Origin: an uncultured beta proteobacterium
GTDB taxonomy: Bacteria > Pseudomonadota > Gammaproteobacteria > Burkholderiales > Burkholderiaceae_C
Assembly (NCBI GenBank): GCA_903886275.1
Contig: CAISLN010000019.1
Coordinates: 1-64,000, forward strand
DNA: 64,000 nt
Reading direction: 5' to 3'
The notes below the pieces were generated by a model that saw only the letters and a program-made list of their open reading frames with translations, was not told the origin of the DNA and made no database searches. Made by a program: the position numbers and the translations under genes. Every line of letters begins with the position of its first letter. The stretch's first letter is position 1. Shown here piece after piece: positions 36,001-44,481 of the stretch.

Positions 36001-36416
36001 TGCTGAAAGTCGCCGGACGCGGCGTCTGTACCGATCGGCTCGAAATCGATTAGCAACTGGCCACCGCTATTGCGGTGTGCGCGTGCGCTCAATTTCTGCT
36101 GGCCCAGCGCCACGCTGAGCAAGGGCCATAGCGTGTCGCTGCTCGGTGTGAGCAGGGTGTGCGCCAACTCCTGGCCCAGCAGTTGCGCGATGTGCTGACC
36201 CAGCAGGGATTCGGGCGTCTGGCCCAAAAGGGTCTGGCAGGATTCGCTGGCGGCCTCAATGCGCCAGGACGTTTCATGCAACACCAGCAAGGCGCCATGG
36301 GGCTGTACGGCGCCTGGAAAACGGATGGGTTCTGCTTCGCAGCTCGACAGGTCCAGATGGTGGTCTGGTCCAAGTACCGATGCCCCCATGGCACCGGTCA
36401 CCATTGATGGGGACAT
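33018..36416 (-). CDS. Bacteriophytochrome-type histidine kinase with extra PAS domains
   Basis: 1132 residues from the ATG at 36416, chosen for its AGGAG; an ATG five codons upstream is possible. Order: PAS (26-135) with chromophore-type Cys26 in SSCEAEPIRFPG; GAF (~145-315) with PASDIP around Asp208 and His258; PHY (~325-510) with the tongue motif PRKSF (~470); PAS-like domains near 520-640, 650-765 and 780-895; HisKA_3 with His937 in REIHDELGQVLT; and an ATPase domain (DNGTGFD). The GAF segment that usually reads CHH reads CQN, so the histidine that contacts the chromophore D-ring in known bacteriophytochromes is missing. No haem oxygenase gene is in the window. Light sensing inferred from family. 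Confidence 0.93.
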   Translation of the reverse strand: MSPSMVTGAMGASVLGPDHHLDLSSCEAEPIRFPGAVQPHGALLVLHETSWRIEAASESCQTLLGQTPESLLGQHIAQLLGQELAHTLLTPSSDTLWPLLSVALGQQKLSARAHRNSGGQLLIDFEPIGTDAASGDFQQRCRQHLGALRGLTDMDSIATQLVKGVRAITGFDRVMLYRFDADWNGQVLAEARAEHIEPYLGLHFPASDIPKQARELFKSGRVRQISDALYTPSALVALGHAQQIDLGRSSLRSVSPLHIEYMKNMQVRSSLVGSLIVDGALWGLLSCQNKTLPQYFDAMACDALGWLCEDVASLIEGRLIRQRRERELDLALRRRRLAERIRAFDFKTLMQRAASSELLGVVNADSFALQIGGLIEATQGAPSTEQILEIQRRRLARDGDSALFSSNALKQDLAIEALDGDTAGVLCVSLPARPDVTLMWFRQERARVVVWGGGNAEQAHSADEQGRISPRKSFAQFMTTIVGKSLPWTPEELNSAAELVSLIEIELLREREAFAQAILNSMPAHIAVLDHQGHISAVNAAWRNFAKSNGVPDLAEGLIGRSYLDENAAANAPPDVQQQSATMRGAIAAVLNHDSNHFSFDYPCNSPEEERWFRMSAVPLLGIAKGAVIAHENITVRKLETIQLAQLLDEHQAILGSDLVGFVKIQHKRIQWTNKAFNTMLGFEEGALNGCTTRQCFADDDSYAVCAREAYQAVQSGGAFRTTLQLRRKDGQLGWYALHYGMLRPQGDTFIGVLIDLSDQIRAEMEQRELLVRLQQIASRVPGMVYKYQQQADGRDRFIYASDAMRDIYRLSPDEVHLDASKVFQRIHPQDRQGFVASVQESASQLSAWVHEYRLRFEDGTERWLLGNAMPQQEQDGSVVWHGFTSDITERKRVEEELAIHRADVQLGVSRQRLRELVVQNESVREQERKAMAREIHDELGQVLTGLRMRLLLMEMRYCALDPALPSLVADMKDLLDRGIRGVRDVVLYLRPNTLDLGLVHAIETLCAESASAGAIAFALDLPGGDCGLDEMRAVVVYRIVQESITNALRHGSASRIRISLRSGDALVLEVTDNGTGFDVAAGQRKNSFGLLGMNERAIALGGTLEIESQLQYGSTIRLTIPHDFPGKAHTP

Positions 36417-36658
36417 GCAACTCCTATTCACCCTAATGTAAGGTAAATCCTACGGACGGCGCGCACCGTATGCAGGCCCTGCAGTGGCTGGTCCGGTTCT
36501 TGCAGAGCAGGAGGTGCGAAACTGCCAGAGGCGCCCGCGCAGTTGGCCTGGCGCAAACTATTTGCAGTTTTGATACCGCCAGTGGCACGCTTGATCCAAA
36601 GGGCGTTCTTCAGGCGGTTATTCTTTCAGCCTGGGCAGAAAAAATAGGAAATCGTTGG

Positions 36659-38323
36659 ATGAACACAATAAATAGTAGTGAAGCGCTGGTGTCTGGCTTG
36701 GCGCTTCGCAGAGGTCCACTCGCTCTCAATCTGGGCAATTGGGTGGGCAAAGCCGGCACCGAGGGCGGACCCGGCGTGCGGGTCAGTTTGTTGCTGGCCT
36801 TTGGCTGTGTGCTGACCGGGGCGCTCGCCATAGGCGCGTTTTCGCTTTGGCAAATGGGGCGCATCAACGCCTCCACGCAGGCTATTTACGAGCAGGAATA
36901 TTCGGCGGGTCAGGCGGCCGAACAGGTGCGCGGCCTGGTGTTGCGGGCCAGCAGGGCGCAGACGCAATTGCTCACGGCCACCACGGCCAGCGAGCGCGTG
37001 GCTCTGGGCAAGGACATTGCGGGCAGCGTTGCAGAGATCGAGGCACGGCTGTCCCTGGTGTCGGGTGCCAATGACTCCGAAGACGCCAAGGCCCTGGGCC
37101 TGAAGCTGGGCGACTCCATGCGCAAGTGGTCCAAGCGCTTGCAGGCCTATGTGGAACTGGTCAAGGCCCAGCCGCTGGACCTGGTGCAGATGAGCGCCGA
37201 TGTGCCCTCCGAAGATGCCGGCCTGCTCAACGAGACCCGCAAGCTGGAAAAAAACGTGGACGCGATTGTGCAGTTGCGCAGTGCCTCGGCCCAGGCCACC
37301 TTGGCGCATGCGGCCCGCATTTACAGCACCTCGGTGAACTGGGTGGCCGCCACCCTGCTGGCCCTGGTGCTGCTGTCGGTGGGCATCAGCACGGTGGTGA
37401 CCCGGCGCCTGGCGCGCCAGCTCGGCGGCGAGCCCGCCTATGCCAAGTCCATTGCCAGTCGCATCGCTCAGGGCGAGCTGTCCATGCGCATCGAGCTGCA
37501 GGAGGGCGATTCTGAGAGCCTGTTGCATTCCCTGGGCCAGATGCAGGAGCAACTGGCGCACACCATGCGCCAAATTGCGCAAAGCTCTGCCCAGGTGGCC
37601 AATGCGTCGCGTGAAATTTCCCTGGGCAATCAGGACCTTTCGCTGCGCACCGAGCAGCAGGCCGAGTCGCTGGTGCGCACCTTTGCCAACATGGCGCAGA
37701 TGACGCAGATCGCCCAGCGCTATGCGTCCAGCGCCAGCGAGGCGGCCACCCTGTCGGCCAATGCAAGCCAGGCCGCCTTGCATGGGGGCGAAGTGGTGGC
37801 GCAGGTGGCCCTGATCATGGACCGTATCAACAAGACCACGCAGATCATCCACTCCCATATCGGCGAGATCGAGGGCATTGCCTTTCAGACCAATTTGCTG
37901 GCGCTCAATGCGGCGGTGGAGGCGGCCCACGCCGGCGAGCAGGGCCGCGGCTTTGCCGTCGTTGCCTCCGAGGTGCGTGCGCTGGCCAAACGCTGTGCCA
38001 CTACGGCCCGTGAAATCAACGCCATGATTGCCAATTCCACCAGCGAGGTGGCTGAGGGGCTGCTGTTGGTGAGGGCGGCCGACCAGACCATTTCGCAAAT
38101 GGCCGGTGCCGTCTCCGATGTCAGCAAGGTGATGGACCAGGTGTCGAGTTCATCGCTGGAACAAAGCCATGGCATTGGAGAAGTCAACCATGCCATCGCC
38201 CAGCTGGAGAGCAGCACGCAGCAAAATGCCGCGCTGGTGCAAGAGGCCACAGCGGCCGCCCATTCACTGGACGAGCAGGTGCAGCGCCTGGAGCAGCTGG
38301 TGATGGGGTTTCATCTCGCCTGA
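36659..38323 (+). CDS. Methyl-accepting chemotaxis protein, Tar-type
   Basis: 554 residues from the ATG at 36659 (AGGAAA upstream). Helix 1 ([20 protein letters not shown]), a four-helix-bundle periplasmic domain (~60-220), helix 2 ([20 protein letters not shown]), HAMP, and a signalling domain with tip [19 protein letters not shown]. No CheR-binding pentapeptide at the end. The 227 bp before the gene show no clear sigma-28 promoter. It converges on a gene for a double-Cache periplasmic protein, which could feed it a ligand; that is inference. Confidence 0.93.
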   Translation: MNTINSSEALVSGLALRRGPLALNLGNWVGKAGTEGGPGVRVSLLLAFGCVLTGALAIGAFSLWQMGRINASTQAIYEQEYSAGQAAEQVRGLVLRASRAQTQLLTATTASERVALGKDIAGSVAEIEARLSLVSGANDSEDAKALGLKLGDSMRKWSKRLQAYVELVKAQPLDLVQMSADVPSEDAGLLNETRKLEKNVDAIVQLRSASAQATLAHAARIYSTSVNWVAATLLALVLLSVGISTVVTRRLARQLGGEPAYAKSIASRIAQGELSMRIELQEGDSESLLHSLGQMQEQLAHTMRQIAQSSAQVANASREISLGNQDLSLRTEQQAESLVRTFANMAQMTQIAQRYASSASEAATLSANASQAALHGGEVVAQVALIMDRINKTTQIIHSHIGEIEGIAFQTNLLALNAAVEAAHAGEQGRGFAVVASEVRALAKRCATTAREINAMIANSTSEVAEGLLLVRAADQTISQMAGAVSDVSKVMDQVSSSSLEQSHGIGEVNHAIAQLESSTQQNAALVQEATAAAHSLDEQVQRLEQLVMGFHLA

Positions 38324-38329
38324 TTTCAA

Positions 38330-39220
38330 CTACTTCGTGTAATAGCCCACGCCCAGCAGCACATCGCCTACGCGCTGGATCAGCGTGTGCTTGGATTCCA
38401 CCGTGTTGGTGGCCGGGTTGCGCCAGACATAGTCCACGCTGCCGCTGCCGCTGTTGCGGGCCAGCGCGATCATTTCTTCAAACAGGGAGTTGCCGGCCGC
38501 ATCCTTCATGCCGCGCACATCCATGCCGTTGAGCTGCGGTGAGGCGCCCGAGGCGCGGTACTTGCCGTCCTCAATGCCGATGACGAATACATACTGGTCA
38601 TCGTGCACAAAATCGCCCTGGGGGTTGTTGAAGTTGGCATAGGCAGTGTCTGGTTTGTTGGCCTTGAGAAAACTGACGGCCCGCTCCAGCATCGCCTGGG
38701 CCTCGGCTTGGCTGGCGCGCGGCGTGTAGTAGCCCACGCTGACCACATAGCTGTCCACCTTGTTGTAGAGGCTGGTCTTGACTTCCATGTGCATGTCTTC
38801 GGGGTTGAGCCAGCGGTACTCCACTGCGCCCGTGGGCGCTTGTGCGGCCGCCGTCAACAGGTCGCGAAATAGGGGCTTGCCGGCCGCGTCGCGCAGCTCC
38901 AGCACGTTGTGGCCGGCCAGCGAAAACTGGTTGCCGCCGTTGGCGTGCAGAAAGCCGTCGGTGCCTATGACGTAGACAAAGTAGGGTCCGTAGACAAAGC
39001 TGCCCTTGGGGTTGCTAAAGGCCGCAAAGGCTTTCTCTGCGCCGTTGTGTTTGAGGTAGGCCACAGCGGCCGTCAGCAGCTCGGAGGCGCGGCTGGCCTT
39101 GGCCCTTTCCACCGAGCCCGGCTTGGGGCCCAGGGGCGCATCGACGGCCCATGCCGGCAGGCTCGCGGCGCAGCCAATGGCAAGCGCCAAACCCAAAAGT
39201 CCCGAACGAAGTGATTGCAT
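38330..39220 (-). CDS. Exported protein with two tandem Cache domains
   Basis: 296 residues with a Sec signal peptide (LLGLALAIGCAASLPAWA). Two similar single-Cache domains follow: residues ~45-165 (FSNPKGSFVYGPYFVYVIGT) and ~170-296 (FNNPQGDFVHDDQYVFVIGI), each ending in a VSVGYYT/LGVGYYT strand. There is no membrane helix or output domain, so it should be a free periplasmic ligand-binding protein. Stops of this gene and the chemoreceptor are 6 bp apart on opposite strands. Confidence 0.85.
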   Translation of the reverse strand: MQSLRSGLLGLALAIGCAASLPAWAVDAPLGPKPGSVERAKASRASELLTAAVAYLKHNGAEKAFAAFSNPKGSFVYGPYFVYVIGTDGFLHANGGNQFSLAGHNVLELRDAAGKPLFRDLLTAAAQAPTGAVEYRWLNPEDMHMEVKTSLYNKVDSYVVSVGYYTPRASQAEAQAMLERAVSFLKANKPDTAYANFNNPQGDFVHDDQYVFVIGIEDGKYRASGASPQLNGMDVRGMKDAAGNSLFEEMIALARNSGSGSVDYVWRNPATNTVESKHTLIQRVGDVLLGVGYYTK

Positions 39221-39343
39221 GCTGGCCCCTCATCTTTAAAAGTGATGTGAATGAATGGGGGCAAGACTAGGGGCGAGGGGGCTTGCGCTTTGTGACTTGC
39301 ATCAAAGCAGCCCGCCTTGGTCGCAATCTGCGACAGCCAGGCC

Positions 39344-40264
39344 TCAGCCCTCGCGCACGAGGACCTTCGCGCCGCGCCCCAGACGGACCAGGCCGGTGGA
39401 CAGGCTGGTGCCGGCCATGATGACCAGGGCGCAGATCACCATCCAGGGGGTGACGGCTTCGCCCAGCAGCAGCACGCCGTAGAACACGGCAAAGGCCGGA
39501 ATGGCAAAGGTGACGGCCAGGGCGCGCGCCGGTCCGACCCGCTCGATCAGCCTGAAGTACAGGATGTAGGCAAGGCCGGTGCAGACCACGCCCAGCACCA
39601 GCACCGCGCCCCAGGCCTGCAGGCTTGGGGCCTGGGTCGGCCAGTACAGCAGGGTTGGGGGCAGCAGGAAAAGGGCGGCGCCAATCTGGCTGCCGGTGGC
39701 CGAGACCAGCGAGGGCAGGCCACCCATAAAGCGCTTGGTAACGCTGGCCGCAGCGCCATAGCAAAGGCAGGCCAGCAGGCAGGCCAACACGGCCCAACCG
39801 GTGGTCGCACCGCTGGCATCGGGCTGGAAGCTGGCCTTGTCCCAGGCCAGCATGCTGACACCGACAAAGCCGATGGCCAGGCCGATCATGCGCGAGCCGC
39901 TGGGCCGGTCCTTGAGCCAGAGCCACGCAATCACCGCGCCAAACAGGGGCACGGTGGCATTCAGGATGGCCGACAGGCCGGTGGTGATGCTCAGCAGCGC
40001 GTACGTGAAACAAACAAACGGAATGGCGGAATTGAGCACGCCCACGGCAAAGGTCAACTTCCAGTGGCTGCGCAGGCTGCCGCCCAGCCCCTTGAACAGC
40101 AGAATCGGCAGCAGGGCCAGGGCGGCAATGCAGACGCGCAGGCCGGCCGCCGGCAGCGCTCCCATGTCGTGCGCGGCCACCCGCATGAACATAAACGAGG
40201 AGCCCCAGATGGCGGCCAGCAGGGCAAAGTCGATCAGCCAGGGCGCGGATTTATTTTCGGTCAT
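39344..40264 (-). CDS. EamA/DMT-family transporter
   Basis: 306 residues with ten predicted membrane helices in two EamA repeats. Markers are the N-terminal LLAAIWGSSFMFMRVA and the second-half FRLIERVGPARALAVTFAIP. Family members export amino acids or other metabolites; the substrate is not readable. It overlaps the end of ogt by 4 bp (ATGA), so the two are cotranscribed. Confidence 0.92.
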   Translation of the reverse strand: MTENKSAPWLIDFALLAAIWGSSFMFMRVAAHDMGALPAAGLRVCIAALALLPILLFKGLGGSLRSHWKLTFAVGVLNSAIPFVCFTYALLSITTGLSAILNATVPLFGAVIAWLWLKDRPSGSRMIGLAIGFVGVSMLAWDKASFQPDASGATTGWAVLACLLACLCYGAAASVTKRFMGGLPSLVSATGSQIGAALFLLPPTLLYWPTQAPSLQAWGAVLVLGVVCTGLAYILYFRLIERVGPARALAVTFAIPAFAVFYGVLLLGEAVTPWMVICALVIMAGTSLSTGLVRLGRGAKVLVREG

Positions 40265-40782
40265 GCGGCGATTGTCGCGGCCATTTGTGACTCCAGCCGC
40301 AGCAGGGCCCGCTTACGTTCCAGCCCCCCGGCATAGCCGGTCAGCGAGCCGTCGGCGCCGATGACGCGGTGGCAGGGCACGACGATGCTGAGGGGGTTGC
40401 GCCCAACGGCTGCGCCTAGGGCCCGCACCGCAGCGGCACGGCCCATGCGCTGGGCCAGCGCGCCATAGGAGAGGGTCTGGCCGGGGGCAATGTCCAACAG
40501 GGCGCGCCACACCGCTTGCTGAAACGCCGTGCCTCGGGACAGGTCCAGCGGCAGTGAAAAGCTGCGCCGCTGTCCGGCAAAGTAGTCCCGCAGTTCGGCC
40601 TGCGCCTGCAGCAGCAGCGCATGGTCTTCCTGTACCGGCCAGGCGCTGCAGTCCGGCATGTGCTTTTGGCCGTCGAACCAGAGGCCTGCCAGACCTTGGT
40701 CGGTGGCGGCCAGGGTCATGGGGCCCAGTGGGCCGGCGTAGCTGCAGCGCACCAGGGTGTGGAAGGTGTCAGGTTTTTTCAT
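40261..40782 (-). CDS. ogt: Methylated-DNA-protein-cysteine methyltransferase
   Basis: 173 residues, single-domain type without an Ada regulatory part. The active-site segment IVVPCHRVIGADG has the acceptor Cys, and GTAFQQAVWRALLDIAPGQT and SYGALAQRMG are family blocks. It removes the methyl group from O6-methylguanine in DNA by a suicidal transfer. First gene of a two-gene unit with the EamA transporter. Confidence 0.94.
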   Translation of the reverse strand: MKKPDTFHTLVRCSYAGPLGPMTLAATDQGLAGLWFDGQKHMPDCSAWPVQEDHALLLQAQAELRDYFAGQRRSFSLPLDLSRGTAFQQAVWRALLDIAPGQTLSYGALAQRMGRAAAVRALGAAVGRNPLSIVVPCHRVIGADGSLTGYAGGLERKRALLRLESQMAATIAA

Positions 40783-40933
40783 GGGTCTGTGCCTTTGGTT
40801 TGGAGGGTCAGGCCCGCATCAGGCAATGGGCCGTGAGCGCGGTGGGCATGGCCAGATGATACGCAGCGAGCAGGCCCAAACGGGCCGTTTGCGGACATGT
40901 GCTTGTCATGCGCCTGGGCTAGCCTCGTTCCAT

Positions 40934-41890
40934 ATGAACATCCTGATTGTCAAGCTCTCGTCCTTGGGCGATGTGGTCCAGACCATGCCGGTGGTGCACG
41001 ATCTGCGCTTGCAGTTTCCTGATGCGCAGATCGACTGGGTGGTGGAAGAGTCCTTTGCGCCCCTGGTGCGCCGCATGCCCGGGCTGCGCAGGGTGCTGCC
41101 GGTGGCGCAGCGGCGCTGGCGCAAATCGCGCTGGAGCGCCAGCACCCGCTCCGAGCGCGCAGACTATACGCAGGGGCTGCAGCAGCAGCGCTATGACGCG
41201 GTCATCGATTTTCAGGGGCTCATCAAGTCGGCGCTCGAAGCCCGTTGCGCCCGCTTGAATGCCGGCGGCTTCAGTGCCACCTATGGCAACGCCAGTGAGG
41301 CCTGTGGCTATGAATGGCCTGTGCGCTACCTGCTGCAGCGCCATTTGCCCATGCCTGCTCGCATCCATGCGGTGGCGCGTTACCGTCTGTTGGCGGGGCT
41401 GGCGCTTGGCTATGAGGCACAGGGCAGCGCCGTCTATTCGCTGACCCGTCCGCTCAGTACCGGGCAGGAAACCGTCGTTTTGGCCCATGGCACCACCCGG
41501 GCCGATAACGAATGGCCCGAGGCAGATTGGGTGGATCTGGCGCGCAAGCTGGTGGCCTGCGGGCTGCGCATTGCCCTGCCGCAATCGAACCCTGCCGAAC
41601 TCGCGCGCGTGACCCGTATCGCACAGGCCGTGGGTGCACAGGCCGAGGTCTGGCCGCGCCTGAGCCTGGCGCAGGTGATGGACCGCATGGCGCTGTCGGC
41701 GGGCGTGATCGGCGTCGATTCGGGTTTGAGCCACATGGCCGTGGCGCTGGACCTGCCGCATGTGCAGATCTTTAGCCAGCCCCGTGCCTGGCGTGCCGGT
41801 CCGGTGGGCCGCAGCCACCAGGTGGCCGTGGGGGGCAACGGTGCGCCCCCTGTGAGCAGCGTCTGGAATGCCTGGCAGGCGCTGCACTAA
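40934..41890 (+). CDS. waaC: Lipopolysaccharide heptosyltransferase I (first copy)
   Basis: 318 residues, GT-B fold, glycosyltransferase family 9. It starts MNILIVKLSSLGDVVQTMPV, then IDWVVEESFAPLVRRMPGLR, and its C-terminal half has HGTTRADNEWPEADW and IGVDSGLSHMAVALDLPHVQ, the nucleotide-sugar site. WaaC adds the first L,D-heptose to Kdo in the LPS inner core. A second, similar copy lies at 43420; the two flank a phosphohexomutase gene. One of the pair may have a different acceptor. Confidence 0.9.
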   Translation: MNILIVKLSSLGDVVQTMPVVHDLRLQFPDAQIDWVVEESFAPLVRRMPGLRRVLPVAQRRWRKSRWSASTRSERADYTQGLQQQRYDAVIDFQGLIKSALEARCARLNAGGFSATYGNASEACGYEWPVRYLLQRHLPMPARIHAVARYRLLAGLALGYEAQGSAVYSLTRPLSTGQETVVLAHGTTRADNEWPEADWVDLARKLVACGLRIALPQSNPAELARVTRIAQAVGAQAEVWPRLSLAQVMDRMALSAGVIGVDSGLSHMAVALDLPHVQIFSQPRAWRAGPVGRSHQVAVGGNGAPPVSSVWNAWQALH

Positions 41891-42040
41891 ACGCCTGGCG
41901 ATGCGGCGCGCTTGTGCGCCCTTTGGCCTGTATGGGGCTGGCGTTGGAGGCACCCGCCAAGGGCCTGGGCGGCGCTGCCCAGCACCTACAATGCAAGCAG
42001 CAAACCATTACGTTCCAAGTATTTTGACAAGGGAAAAAGC

Positions 42041-43423
42041 ATGCAGCTCAACGCCAGTATTTTCAAGGCCTATGACATAAGGGGCATAGTCCCCTCCACC
42101 GTGAGTGAAGAGCTGGCGCTCGGTCTGGGCCGGGCCTTTGGCAGCGTTGCCATGGCACAGGGTCAGACGACCGTGGCCGTGGGCCGCGATGGCCGCCTGA
42201 GCGGCCCCATGCTGGCCGCCGCCCTGATACGCGGCCTGGTAGAAGCCGGTGTCCAAGTCATCGACGTGGGCATGGTGACCACGCCCATGCTGTACTTCGC
42301 AGCCAACACCCTGTGTGCCAGCGGCATCCAAGTGACCGGCAGCCACAACCCGCGCGACTACAACGGCTTCAAAATGGTGATGGGCGGGCGGGCCATTTAC
42401 GGCGAAGACATCCAAGGCCTGCGCACCCTGATGCAGACCGATGGTTGGACCTTGAAGGCGGGTGGTGCCTGCACCCAGGTTGACGTGCTGGCGGCTTACA
42501 AGGCGCGCATCGTTGGCGACATCAAGCTGTCTCGCCCCATGAAGATCATTGTGGACTCCGGCAACGGCATTGCCGGCGCCTCGGCCCCGGACATCCTGCG
42601 CGCCATTGGCTGCGAGGTGACGGAACTTTTTAGCGAGGTGGATGGCAACTTCCCCAACCACCACCCCGATCCGAGCAAGCCCGAGAACCTGCGTGACCTG
42701 ATTGCTGCCCTCAAGGACAGCGACGCCGAAATCGGCCTGGCCTTTGACGGCGACGGCGACCGACTGGGCATCGTCACCAAGGAAGGCAACAACATTTATC
42801 CGGACCGCCAGATGATGCTGTTCGCCCGTGACGTGCTGTCGCGTGTGCCCGGCGGCACGGTTATTTTTGACGTCAAGTGCTCGCAGCAACTCGCCCCCGC
42901 CATTGAGGCGGCCGGTGGTGTGCCCATGATGTTCAAGACCGGCCACTCGCTGATCAAGGCCAAGATGCGCGAGATCGACTCGCCCCTGGGCGGCGAGATG
43001 AGCGGCCACATCTTCTTCAAGGAACGCTGGTACGGCTTTGATGACGGCACCTATGCGGGTTGTCGCCTGCTCGAAATCGTCAGCCGCGCCCCCGATGTCG
43101 GCGTGGTGCTCGACGCGCTGCCGACCAGCTTTTCCACTCCCGAGCTCAACGTGCCCTGTGCCGAGGGCCAGGCCCATGGCCTGGTGGACCAACTGGTAGC
43201 CAAGGTGGACTTTGCCGCCCCTGCCGTGGTCAACACCATTGACGGTTTGCGCGTGGACTGGCCGGACGGCTTTGGTCTGGTGCGCGCCTCCAACACCACG
43301 CCGGTGCTGGTGCTGCGCTTTGAAGGCCACACGCCCGAGGCGCTGGAGCGCATACAGGGCGCCATGCTGGCACTGCTGCGCTCGGTCAAGCCCGATGCGC
43401 AATTTGAGGAACCGGCCCATTGA
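42041..43423 (+). CDS. Phosphomannomutase/phosphoglucomutase (AlgC-type)
   Basis: 460 residues, four-domain alpha-D-phosphohexomutase. The ATG at 42041 follows AAGGGA. Phosphoserine loop IQVTGSHNPRDYNGFKM, metal site AFDGDGDRLGIV, sugar-binding loop GGEMSGHIFFKERW and C-terminal RASNTTPVLVLRFEG are all present. It interconverts 6- and 1-phosphates of mannose or glucose, feeding nucleotide sugars into LPS or exopolysaccharide. It lies between two heptosyltransferase genes and is coupled to the second by overlapping codons. Confidence 0.95.
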   Translation: MQLNASIFKAYDIRGIVPSTVSEELALGLGRAFGSVAMAQGQTTVAVGRDGRLSGPMLAAALIRGLVEAGVQVIDVGMVTTPMLYFAANTLCASGIQVTGSHNPRDYNGFKMVMGGRAIYGEDIQGLRTLMQTDGWTLKAGGACTQVDVLAAYKARIVGDIKLSRPMKIIVDSGNGIAGASAPDILRAIGCEVTELFSEVDGNFPNHHPDPSKPENLRDLIAALKDSDAEIGLAFDGDGDRLGIVTKEGNNIYPDRQMMLFARDVLSRVPGGTVIFDVKCSQQLAPAIEAAGGVPMMFKTGHSLIKAKMREIDSPLGGEMSGHIFFKERWYGFDDGTYAGCRLLEIVSRAPDVGVVLDALPTSFSTPELNVPCAEGQAHGLVDQLVAKVDFAAPAVVNTIDGLRVDWPDGFGLVRASNTTPVLVLRFEGHTPEALERIQGAMLALLRSVKPDAQFEEPAH

Positions 43424-44481
43424 GCTTGGAGCAGCCGCGCATCCTCATCGTCAAGCTGTCTTCGCTGGGCGATGTGGTGCATGCCATGGCTGGCGTGCAG
43501 GACATTCGCCGCGCCTATCCCAAGGCGCAAATTGACTGGGTGGTGGAGCGCGCCTTTGCGCCTTTGGTGGAGCGCTGCGAGGGCGTGCAGCGCGTCATCC
43601 CCTGCGAGCTGCGGCGCTGGCGCAAGGCCTATTTTTCTGCCCAGAACCGCAAGGAGTGGTCGGCCTTTAAAGCCGACTTGCAGGCACAGGCCTATGACGC
43701 CGTCATCGACCTGCAGGGACTGACCAAGTCGGCCCTGCTGGCCTGGCTGGCGCGCAAGCGCGTCGGTGGCCTGCACTTTGGCATGGCCAACCAGACCGAG
43801 GGCTCCAGCTTTGAGGCGCCCACGCGCTGGCTGGCCGATGTGGCCATTGCCCTGGAACCCCATGTGCATGCGGTGCAGCGCGCCCGCCTACTCTGCGCCC
43901 AGGCGCTGGGTTACGCCTTGCAGGGCGAGCCCGTCTTTGGCCTCTTGCCTGGCAAGTTGGCCGCAGTGCAACCGCGCGACCTTGGCACGCACAAGCTGCT
44001 GGCTAACCCCGGTGCAGCGTCCAACCCCTTTGCACCGCGCAAGCCGGTGGTGGCCCTGGTCCATGGCAGCTCGCGCGAAGACAAAGAGTGGCCGCTGGCC
44101 CATTGGATAGAACTGGGCCAGCGCTTGAACCACAGCGGCTTTTGCGTCGCACTGGCGCATGGCAATGCGGCCGAAAAAGCGGTCAGCGAAAAGATTGCCG
44201 CTGGACTGCAGCATGCCTGGGTCTGGCCGAGCATGGCGCTGGACGCCGTGACCGATACCCTGGCGCAATGTGCCGGCGTGATTGGCGTGGACAGTGGCCT
44301 GTCCCACATTGCCGTGGCACTGGGCCTGCCCCATGTGCAGATCTACAACTTTGACACCGCCTGGCGCACCGGCGTGCACAACGCCCGCCAGGTCTGCGTG
44401 TTTGCCCAACCCACGCCTGCTGTGGACCAGGTCTGGCAGGCCTGGGACGCCCTGCACACGCCGGTGCTGTGCCAGTCGTGA
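43420..44481 (+). CDS. waaC: Lipopolysaccharide heptosyltransferase I (second copy)
   Basis: 353 residues. The start is a TTG overlapping the stop of the phosphomutase gene (TTGA), giving MSLEQPRILIVKLSSLGDVV; no ATG is available close by. Blocks RVGGLHFGMANQTEGSSFE, HGSSREDKEWPLAHW and IGVDSGLSHIAVALGLPHVQ fit WaaC closely. Its stop shares bases with the waaA start, so phosphomutase, waaC and waaA form one translationally coupled unit. This copy reads as the more canonical WaaC of the two. Confidence 0.92.
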   Translation: MSLEQPRILIVKLSSLGDVVHAMAGVQDIRRAYPKAQIDWVVERAFAPLVERCEGVQRVIPCELRRWRKAYFSAQNRKEWSAFKADLQAQAYDAVIDLQGLTKSALLAWLARKRVGGLHFGMANQTEGSSFEAPTRWLADVAIALEPHVHAVQRARLLCAQALGYALQGEPVFGLLPGKLAAVQPRDLGTHKLLANPGAASNPFAPRKPVVALVHGSSREDKEWPLAHWIELGQRLNHSGFCVALAHGNAAEKAVSEKIAAGLQHAWVWPSMALDAVTDTLAQCAGVIGVDSGLSHIAVALGLPHVQIYNFDTAWRTGVHNARQVCVFAQPTPAVDQVWQAWDALHTPVLCQS

